A model generated the notes under the pieces. That model was not told the origin of the DNA. It saw only the letters and a program-made list of their open reading frames with translations, and made no database searches. A DNA stretch of 64,000 bases. Origin: Apostichopus japonicus (lineage: Eukaryota; Echinodermata; Holothuroidea; Aspidochirotida; Stichopodidae). The DNA lies in contig NC_092579.1 in the NCBI RefSeq assembly GCF_037975245.1, positions 9,169,001-9,233,000 on the forward strand, given 5' to 3'. Numbering within the stretch: position 1 is the stretch's first letter; every line of letters begins with the position of its first letter. This document shows positions 54,312 to 64,000 of this stretch, in pieces. The position numbers and the translations under genes were made by a program.

Positions 54312-57300
54312 TAAATTACTTTTATTTTAATTACTTAAGTATTGGTACTGGTAGTATGAGGTAGTCCTGTAATGTTCAATAATGTCACCAGTCATTCATT
54401 AGACTGTCCAAGCAAGACCAGTGTTATAGGGTACCTCTCGAACATTTGAAAATCACACAGTAAATGTATTGTTTGAAGTTACCCAAAAGGAATAACCCTC
54501 ACCCCACCCCGAGCAGATTAACGGTGATCTAAGTGGGAACATTTCCATTTGGAATTTGAGGGTCTATTGTTGACCATTTTACATTCAGCTTGCATTATGG
54601 TTAAAGTATGTCTCGTAGAACAAACTGTACATCACTCCGAAGTGACTTGTGTGGCGTAATGCCTTTTTAAGTAAAATTTTGGAGCATCTAAGAAAAAAAC
54701 TTTTTCATGATCATTCAAATGAACCCAAATGCCATAGTTGTCAACCCAGGAAATTCAAATGCTTTGCTTTTGAGCATAATTTAAACTTCTCCTTCCTCAG
54801 TAAAAGTCAGTACCATTTCAATGGTGTTTTTTTTCTTGTTTTATATATTATTTTTCTTCCCTCAAGTTTTATCATTCAACCTACAGGGTCCACATGTGGC
54901 AATGTTTGTGTCACTTATGTATATGTTGGAGGAAACTTGAACTATAACTTTTGTTGATTCTGGTGAGGCCTCCAAATAGAACAAATTGAGGAATACATGC
55001 CATGTACACAAACAACCACAAAAATGGTGGCTGACTAATATAGTCACCTTATTATAGTATCAGTTAGCTGGGTGTTAATGTCTGGGGTCAGGGAGGGGAG
55101 GGACTGTCGGTCAGCAGATTGTTTTCACAAGGGAGGGGAGGAGGTGAGATGCATATGGTTGCCATATTGAGGAGCAGCATAATATGGTCTTGCGCTTATT
55201 ATTATTGCTACATTCCACCTTGCATTTTGGAAAAATAATAATATAGATATGTACCTTTAATAGATGGATCGTTGACCATGAGCATCAGTGTGTTTAGTCT
55301 GTAGAGGAAGGGTACATTGTAGAGCAGGTGTTCAAAATGCATCCCTCTTGGTCAAATCTAGAGAGATTTCAATCCAATATGCAAGAGAACAATTGACCCA
55401 CAATGTTGCACTACTCGGGAAAACAGGCTGTTAACTCTTCAGGCTTGAGCACCCTACTGGTCATTGGTTAACTTTGGTTAATCAGGGTATGGCCTTGTAC
55501 ACCAACCGATATCTCTCTCTCTGACCCTCCCCAAAGGAATGTTATTGAGAACCTCTGTCATATAGTGTAGCATGGGTAAGGTTTTTACTGTTCAAGTTGC
55601 CTATGAACATATTTTAATTTTCTGAAGTCAAATTTACCAAGTTAGGTGGAGTTATATTTCCATTTCAAGTGATGATGATGCAGCCATCCTAGTTCCTGAA
55701 AGTTTCAGTGATGGGATTAGGTAAACATGCTATGTTTTAGTAGCACTGTGTGCTATGAACATTCCTATGGGTATCACCATTTGCCAATAAAAGTGTATAG
55801 TTTTACATTCAAGCCTGTTTTGAACTGTAAGCCTGTGTGCAAAAATATACCTATAGTGCAAATTGGCAGATCCGTTTATTAACAAACTAGAAATGTTCCA
55901 GCAACCATGAGTTGTAGTTCCCTATGCATCCTGTCTCCTTTTAACAGTTTATAGTGCCTCAGTCGACTGCTACACCAGATAAACACTAATTTTATTTATG
56001 GATCCCAGACTTCCAAGCATATACTATTTACCTACATCGTGTAAAGAGTTTTTCAGATGGTGTGTGAATGTTAAAATTCTGAAATAAGAATAGGGATATT
56101 GTTATCATGAACGTTTAGATTACCAAGATCAGCTTGTTACTTATATCCAACTGGCAACTGTCTGGTGCACTATTTTTCTTTGCTTTTGAAGTTCAGATTA
56201 TTTGGGAAAATATGTTTTGAAGAATTTAATTTTACATCCAATTTTGATGAACAGATTAATGTAAAGATTTTCTAAAGATTTAATTCAGATATTTGGATTA
56301 AGAATTTATATTTAAATTGTGAGAATTTACCTTCTTTTTCTACTTTTGCTAAACTATCAGTTATTGGCAATCACAATATATGTAAGTGAGTTTGCTTTAT
56401 TAGGGTAAATTTGCCATTAATTCATAGATCAACAAAAGGTTTGCAATTACTGTTGTTTGATTTCAGTTTATACCATATTTTTGGGGAATATATTGTACAA
56501 AGAGAAATTAAATAAAATATTGCATATGAAAATAAAATAGTTGTCCTTCCATTCTCTAACCGTACATTGAATTAATATTACCATTGAAAGTTTTGTTGCA
56601 TTGTAAAGGTGCAAAATTCCATTCAAGCCCTGAATATATACACATTGTTACATGGGCAAATACAGGTTTTAACAAGGAGGGGGGTTGTTGAGGGTACTTT
56701 TATGTAATGGGTCCTGACCCATCATCTATAAAGCAGTCTTCTGCTAACAATACCAGTAAAAAATATACATTAAAACTAAAAAAAATAAAAGAGTCATCAC
56801 AAAAAAGATGGATTACAAGCAATATTCTCATTGAGTGGACATTTATTAATTTCATAAACGTATTTTATGCCTGTTAAAAACACTAATATCTTATGCTAAC
56901 TACCACAGCTAACATTAACCATTTTGAAAAGGAGAAAAAAAGACAAAAATGTTGATATTCAGAAGATTGGACGAATAACATGACTGAATCTGGTGGGAAC
57001 TTAGTAGAATATAGGTTTAAAGCCAATCGAATACACTGAAATGAATTAGATAAGCAGCATGTTGCTGATCTGAACCAACTGACAGACCAAATTTACAAAT
57101 TTAATTAATGCTGCCAGCCATTGTTTCAAGTTGTGTATTAAATGAAAGTATTCAAATCAATTCCATCCAACCAATTTCTTTGTACATATCAATTACCTAC
57201 AGTAATGCTCAACCAAGACTCCCAAAACGGGTCTTGCCCGACCACAACCTAACATTGGCACTAAAGGGGTTCAACCACCAACACATTGCCACCAATTGTC

Positions 57301-57449
57301 AGTCACCAGAATATTGCAAAATATACTATCATATCAACCAATTAATATCATCCTTCCCTGGGTATACATTTTGCATCTGTGATTTTCTCTTCTTTCCAGA
57401 GAGAGTTATCCTCAACAGCAAAAATATTTTATACAAAGATTTTAAATTC
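54312..57449. other. Spacer between the convergent genes BFAR and MBOAT7
   Basis: No coding gene or clear repeat recognised. AATAAA on the plus strand occurs at 56511-56516 and 56530-56535, possible distal poly(A) signals for BFAR. The segment just left of 57450 must contain the MBOAT7 3' UTR. Confidence 0.4.
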
Positions 57450-60400
57450 TCATTTGTCCTTTGTAGATTCCTCGTTCTTCGTCTTCTTCTTTGGTCTGTA
57501 TAAACTCCCGACGGCTATGAAGGTGAACGTGAGGATATGTCCGATGAAATAGATGGAACTCCAATAAGTCCAGAGAGCTGCACCGGTTAAAACTAGAAAC
57601 GCTATTGATAGATACTCAAAACCACGCATTCTGAAGAGCCAATTGAACCAATCGTAGGTGACTTTATTCTCCTCCGTCCTAAATGCTTTCATCATGAGAT
57701 CCTCTGCGATGAGGATGATGGGTACTGTTAAGAGACTCAGATAGTAGCTGCCATATATACCGTGCCAGTAAGCACTTACTAACATGGTCACGAGGGTGCT
57801 GTTAAAGACAAGAGAAGACCAGATAAGTAAAAATAGTTCAAATGGTGTTTTCCTATGATTAAGGTACATAATATGACTCTGGTGGGAACTTAGTGGAATT
57901 AAGATTAAAGAACAGTCACATACTTTGACACATGTGTTAAATAAGCAGAATGTCATGGCTGTTCTCACAGTAAAATAATTAAAGTAAATAATTCCTCTTG
58001 TTGTAAGTGTGCTGTTTAACAGTCAAGAGACATTTCCAAGACTTAAAAAGGATGCAGTTAGGCAGAAGTTTAAGTCTTGATATGTCATATTCAAGCAAAC
58101 TATAAGACTTCCAGTGCTAATAATGTTTATATATCCGTACTGTTTGTCAAGGTAACATTTAAATTTTGCTCAAGGTCTGGAATGCTCCGTTAATTTGATT
58201 ATTAGTGAGATAAATGTTAATCGACCGTGTAAGAAATACTAATAAGTCACCAACAAAATTTTCTTCTATCTTCAAATAAACCCTCCATATAAACCCAGGA
58301 TACCCTTGGGTGATGTTCAACACTGTGTTATATGTCTTTGACACATTCGTAATTTACCGTAAACATGATATTCGAGGCTGTTAAATGCTCTTGTCGTCCT
58401 GTTGTGTTTTTTGTTGCATCTGAGGGACTGATATTACAGCCTGTGTGCTAGACAAACTATTCTCTCAAATGGAAGTTATAGGTCACATGAGATGTTTAAT
58501 GGATGATATCTCGATTAAAGTGGCATAGATCACAAGCTGGATTAATAGCAGTGGCTTTTAGTAGCTCACAACATAAGAACATATGAAAATTAACTTATAA
58601 TGGACATTTAATAACCAATATACCACTTTGGTTACTTGTATAAATGGTTCTGTTTAGACTCTGTAATTTTAGGCTTCTTGTGACAAAGTAAGAGGGTCTG
58701 ATCTTTTCATCGGATGATGTGACCAATAAGTTACTTCTCTATTTCAAAAAGTTGCCCTTAATTAAAAATGTAATGACTATCAAATAATCAGCCTTGATTC
58801 TGATAAACATCCCGGTAAGTGAATCTAAAGTGAGCGTGTCTTGAGCTAAGCCTTGATGTACAGTATGTCTTGAAGGTGAACAGAATTTTTCAAGAATTGA
58901 ATGATCTATTGAGACAAAAATGTAAGAATCTTACAATACGTTACTGTTCATGAATATTCAATAGCAAGAGACATTTAATATGCAGCAGATACAATCAGTT
59001 GCTTCAAACAGGTCTTCTCTTGAAGGAAATCTATTCAAAGTCCAGATTAAATTATCCGAAGTAGAGAACTCCTGTTCTAGTTCGGGATTTCCGTTACAAC
59101 CATTGTAAATCGTTGCCACATTTTGGAAATCGCTTCATGGCGGTAAAACAAACGAGATAACTTCGGTCACCAGGTCAAACATAAGCCTCACCTGAGTGGT
59201 TTGATTGGAAAACGTATAAAGACATGGTTCTTTAGCCACCACTGCACTGTCATATTCCAGCCCCTCATGGCGTCTCTAAATGTTGGAGTGAAGTCACACT
59301 TGTAAGGATCAATGTTGTGTATGGTCTCAAAGTCATACTCCTTCGTGTCATTCCTGTGAAAGAGAACAAATGACTCAACACTAGAAACAGGTGTCCTAAT
59401 GTACCGTTCAAATCTAAACAATTTCTAAAAGCTGTTGTGGCGTCACAAGTTAGGGTAAATACAATGCATGTTCAACTGTTCATGCAAGACTTGCTGTAAA
59501 TAATTCTTTAACACTGCATATCACATTAAAATGAAGGACAGAAAGAATCAGAATGTCAGCAATAAAGATGAAATTCTTCACACATGGAAAGTTTATAACA
59601 AAATAAATCATAATTGGACAGACAAAGCATTGGCAAATGTCAAGCAAAAGCTTTGTTCTGAAATCTCAAATATATATATATATATAGCAGGGATTTATAA
59701 AAAATGGGCGTGTGGCTCTAGGGTTGTATTTAAGGTGACTCCCATGTCATTATTTAATGAGGGACGTCCCCAGAAATAAATGAAAAATGTAGTCACCAAA
59801 TGGTTCATTCTGAGTAATAATTAGACTATAATTTACATCTATAAGAAGGTCTATATTCAAGATTGAGCTGATAGGACTAACTTTTAAATTTTCATTTGTG
59901 GTTGATAAGGGGTGAGTATACACCCCCACATGCCCCTGGATCCAGGCCTGCATACAAAGCATGCAGGCAGATTATCCTACAGCCATGCTATGACCAGTGT
60001 TCCAAACAATAACACCTGCCCACAGTGCACAATAGCTTCCCGATGGCATTCCATGTCCGTCATAGAAAGTTTGTGATTGTGTTAAAATTCATCCCACTGT
60101 TCCATATAAGACGTTTAACCGTATTCCTAATCAAACATTCAAAACGCTCCACAGTGCTGAATACAGAGTTTAAGAGGGTTTTTTTCTCACAGCTGTATCT
60201 TTGCTGGATCTACCGTTGGTCCTTGTCCACATCTGGACTTCAGTTCTGAAGGATAGGCACCAAGAGCAGCAGTGATGCAGACACATTCTGAGAGAATCCA
60301 AGCAGAGTACATCCTCATCCTGAAAATCGTGAAGGCTGGCACCATGTATCCAAGCCTGTTGATGAAAGAAGCCACAAAAGTGTGTTTCTTACACAGCTGA

Positions 60401-63400
60401 GCAGTTGTAACTTGTACCAACTTTACGCTCTAGTTTAACCGTCACAAAATTCACTCTCAATTTGAATCGTCAGGAATTAAAGGTCTTGCTTCAACCTGTT
60501 TTATCATTTTTCTTTATAATACATCACAATCACATAAATCACAATTCATAGCAATGGGACAGGGTCTCATTTTATGTCATATGTCATATAAATCCCCCCC
60601 CCTCCCTTGGTGTGTGGCAAAGATCCCCCTCCGTCAACTCTCACCGGTCACCCAAACCATCCCCACTCTCTTCTTTATATTCATCAACTTCTAGCGATGC
60701 TGAAAGGTGATTAAAAACAGCAGATAAATGTCCTCAAACATATCAGGACGGCTGTGAATGGCTGCAATTGATGATGGCAGGTGAATGGATATGAATATTG
60801 TCACCTATTTTATTTTCATAACAATCTATTCACACCACTGGACTATGTTCCCACTGAAGACCCTCCCTCCTCCCTCATCTCACAACAACTTCCAAGTTCC
60901 ACAAATGGTAAAATAAACATTTCATATTTAGATGGTACCATACCATGTGGCCACACACTACTCCAATGCATATTCCTATATGTATTCCTACCTGTACCAT
61001 AACGGATGCTGATAGAAAGCCTCTTCTTTCATATTAGCATTGAACAAGTACGAACAACCCAGAAAGAGAGCAGCTATTAATGGTAGCACTTTCAGTCTGG
61101 CCATCAGTGGTCCCATCAGGGGGACATCTTTAGAATTATCATTGTGCACCCAGTCTTTATAAGTCCTGAATTTGAAGTAAGGGCCTGCAGATAAAGAAAG
61201 AATGAGTCTTTGACCATAATGTCCAGCAGGTTATTTGGTATGAGTTCACCCCCCCCATGGGTACAGGTACAGTAGATTTCTCCTTGTTATGAATACGAGT
61301 ACAAGGATCCTGAGTACACCCCTGTGAGTACATGTACAGGTACAGTAGATTTCCCCTTGTTATGAATAGGAGTACAAGGATCTTGAGTCCATCACATGGG
61401 TACATATACCTGTAGGTAGATTTCCCCTTGTTGTGAGTACAAGGCTCTTAGCCCGACTATGCTAAAATATAAGTATGGACTCACTACGAATCCAATGCCC
61501 AGTGGGTTCTAGAAATGTTCAGAAACTACAATCAAAATTGTCCGCAGTATCCATGGACAAGTTAAAATTTTCATAATTTATAAGTTGCATTATCATTCTT
61601 CCATAGGTCTTCTTGATAAAGAAAAATAGTTAATAGTATGACCTCACAAAAAGGTCACGACCAGCTACAACTGAGGAAATAAACTATCACCAAGCAGTTT
61701 ACATGTACTAATGACATATAATGCAATCAAAATAATTTTAACCAAATTTAAGTAGTTGAACAATGTTTCTCTCGCTTATATATCTATTGACTTTTCTTTG
61801 GTAGTATTACTGTATGCAAGTTCATTTGACTTTCTTTGATGAGATGTACTGTAATGGTTTACCTGTGAATAAGCCAATAAAACAGAAAGAATAATGCACA
61901 ATATCCACAGCGGAAGGGTCATCTATTATTGGTTGGTATCGTGGTTTACCGTTTCGATCGACAGGATCAGGAACACCGTTTTCACGATTCCTTCTGATCT
62001 TATTTGAATCATGGATTTCATATGCAATTCCTACCAACTGTACAACAGAGAAATGACAAATGAACAGTAACACTATTAGTCATTACAGTCATTAAAAGAA
62101 TAATCAGAAATAATCAAAATCAATCAGAAAACATGTTCCAAGACTTATAGAGTGCTTCCTAGTACAGTACAATATGTTCCAAGACTTATAGAGTGTGGTT
62201 TAATATGTTCCAGGGCTTAAAGGGTGTGGTTTAATATGTTCCAAGACTTATAGAGTGCTGCTTAATACTGTACCTTATGTTCCAAGACTTATAGAGTGCT
62301 GCTTAAAACCGAATGTTCCAAGACTACTGTAATAGAGTGCGGTTTAATACGTTCCAAGCATATTGTACAAATCAAACTAAAAGGACCTTTGAAAATACTG
62401 GCTGTTTCATAAATATAGGCCCTTATACTATGTACTCAATGAATAGGTGTACAAAAAAAAATAACAAACAACTAAAACCAGTGTCATCAATTATAACATA
62501 GACATTCAATAGCCCCTCTACTACGTACCACAGTGTTTTGAAGATAGGCACCGATTCTGGTTCACTTTTGTCCTAAGCAAGACATATTACCTAACATTCA
62601 TGTCTCTCCTCTTCATCCAATAGATGTCCCATCAAGCCAAATTATTAAACATGATCAACTTCTGATATCAATATTTGATGATTTTGTCAGAACATTGAAA
62701 ACTAATCATCATGACAAACAAGCTTGGTTTGGATTAGCAGATCTAAGACAAAATGAAATGGAGTTACAATGTGATCTACAGTACTAATCTGCATACAGTA
62801 CATACCTTCAGTGTTAGCAATAGCATCACCACATTGGAAAATCCTGTTGGTCGCTTCAAACCAAAATATGAACCAGCACGGAAAAAGGTAACATAGGAAA
62901 AATTAAAGATGAAGCTACATACGTGACAATATCTGTGGATAGACAAAAAAAAATCATTTTAATAAATATGTGATCATCAAAAATACCTGGAAAACAGGTA
63001 AAGGTCATAGGTGGATTAGCAATGATTAAGAATGTAGAACCACTATAATTTTCAAACTACACATGCAACAGGGGAAAAAAAACCTTAAAGTTGATCAGCA
63101 ATGCTTTCAAATATTTGCAAGATGGTCACACAGTGCTCGGTACATGTTATTTTAAAACATCAGTTTATTTTAACCACACTTAACTGCGTACATGGCACCT
63201 CTCTGTAACATTTCATTTTCTACTTTCACAACACTCCCCTCCATATTTAGAATAACATTAATGGTCAGAACGTAAAATGTAAGCTCTCTCTGACTGAAGC
63301 AATACTGGTAATCATTAAAAGCAGATTTCGTTGAGCTAGAGTCAATTATCAATACCAACTGATACCATTTGCAATATGCCTATAGGTGACAGTACAACTA

Positions 63401-63801
63401 GAAACCTAGCCTAGTACTAGTACTGTACTTAGTAGGAAACATACTAGCCAAGGCCTAACTTAGACTAAGCTTTACAAGAGATATATCCCTGGCTATAAAA
63501 AAAAACGGACAAGCTATATTACGGCCAAATAAATGTTTGTTAGGTTTAAACTCAGGTAAAAATTGTTACAGGAATAAAAATCGACGTACCTCCAACCAAC
63601 TCCTTTTACAATTAGTATTGTACATAAAACGGTAATAAAAGCATGGAATGTGTGCAGGCCACACAATATCACGGTCATGAAAACACCAACACCAGTACAA
63701 ATATAGGTTTTCTCCCGCGATTTCGCTACATTCTTGACGAAATAGCCAATAGGCATTGATATAACAAGCACAAACAAATAAATAAGTTCGTCTTGATTCA
63801 T
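57450..63801 (-). CDS. MBOAT7: Lysophosphatidylinositol acyltransferase MBOAT7 (LPIAT1)
   Basis: Seven coding exons: 63801-63590, 62932-62806, 62037-61863, 61184-60992, 60355-60191, 59353-59192, 57798-57450. All are GT-AG with phases 2, 0, 1, 2, 2, 2; 460 aa (human 472). MBOAT7 is a multi-pass ER enzyme that transfers arachidonoyl-CoA to lysophosphatidylinositol, remodelling phosphatidylinositol in the Lands cycle. Family landmarks are YQPIIDDPSAVDIVHYSFCF, GPYFKFRTYKDWV, RLGYMVPAFTIFRMRMYSAW, YDFETIHNIDPY, RDAMRGWNMTVQWWLKNHV (catalytic Asn324) and LVSAYWHGIYGSYYLS (catalytic His357). Hydrophobic helices run through every exon, and the C-terminus ends in a Lys-rich tail (RPKKKTKNEESTKDK). 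The start at 63801 is the first ATG and gives a family-like N-terminus (MNQDELIYLFVLVISMPIGY). Introns 2 and 3 hold minisatellites. Confidence 0.97.
61255..61445. repeat. ~72-bp tandem repeat, three units, MBOAT7 intron 3
   Basis: Units contain GGTACAGTAGATTTCTCCTT or GGTAGATTTCCCCTTG, followed by TGAATACGAGTACAAGGATC. They are separated by variable GTACA-rich linkers. The third unit is shortened. Confidence 0.8.
62131..62360. repeat. Minisatellite, ~31-39-bp units, MBOAT7 intron 2
   Basis: Six to seven units of ATGTTCCAAGACTTATAGAG, then TGTGGTTTAAT or TGCTGCTTAAT. The internal spacing varies through short insertions (CTGTACC, TAGTACAGTACA). Confidence 0.9.
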
Positions 63802-63919
63802 TTTGTGATAATATGTTCAGTAACCTGTCAGTTGAGATCGAGTCAATACGAAATACGATTGGCAAGTTTACTCTTTGGTAAAAAAAAAACGAACCATGTA
63901 AGTAAAGTTTTGTCAGGTG

Positions 63920-63933
63920 ACATCAGCTGATGT
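63920..63933. promoter_or_regulatory. Perfect 14-bp palindrome upstream of MBOAT7
   Basis: ACATCAGCTGATGT, centred on an E-box-type CAGCTG, 119-132 bp before the start codon (on the minus-strand gene). The position suits a promoter element, but function is only inferred. Confidence 0.4.
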
Positions 63934-64000
63934 AGATTCAACCATTAAAATTAAGGAATATATTTTGTGATATTGGAAAAATCTTTTAGTTTATGTAAGC

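Overview
This is a nuclear genomic window from an invertebrate animal. The coding genes are split by GT-AG introns, the DNA is AT-rich, and introns and spacers are full of non-LTR retrotransposon pieces, tRNA-derived SINEs, small terminal-inverted-repeat elements and (TA)n arrays. Exons resembling the EGF-like region of Tie-type receptors, a NIDO-domain secreted protein, and the close match of five housekeeping genes to their vertebrate counterparts all suggest an invertebrate deuterostome. An echinoderm such as a sea cucumber is the best guess, but the sequence alone cannot prove it.

Layout. 1-3.2 kb: the 5' part (three exons, minus strand) of a secreted NIDO-domain gene that runs off the left edge. 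3.2-13.5 kb: no convincing host gene; it holds a decayed LINE whose RT segment is triplicated in tandem, two copies of a tRNA-like SINE, large (TA)n arrays, a long inverted repeat and a ~1 kb minisatellite with an 18-bp unit. 13.7-15.3 kb (minus): exons of a Tie-like EGF protein, probably incomplete or decayed. 16-16.5 kb: 3' end of a minus-strand LINE.

16.97-63.8 kb is a compact gene region with five recognisable genes: TSR3 (+, 5 coding exons, 345 aa), ERCC1 (-, 9 coding exons, 350 aa), RPS2 (+, 5 coding exons, 285 aa), BFAR (+, 7 coding exons, 449 aa) and MBOAT7 (-, 7 exons, 460 aa). I rebuilt each by checking that splice sites, phases and family similarity agree across every junction; all five give uninterrupted reading frames. 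TSR3/ERCC1 and BFAR/MBOAT7 are convergent pairs, and ERCC1/RPS2 are divergent across ~1.4 kb.

The genes serve unrelated housekeeping roles: 18S rRNA modification, excision repair, the small ribosomal subunit, ER-associated apoptosis/ubiquitin control, and phosphatidylinositol remodelling. They do not form an operon or pathway. Mobile DNA between and within them includes three copies of one ~360-bp TA-flanked MITE, several hAT-like elements with 8-bp target duplications, an 883-bp TIR element with a 6-bp target duplication, and a frame-broken CR1-like LINE just upstream of BFAR. I found no CRISPR array, operon or other prokaryotic-type system. The most unusual items are the six-frame-open 18-bp minisatellite, the MITE family, the RT triplication and the gene linkage itself.
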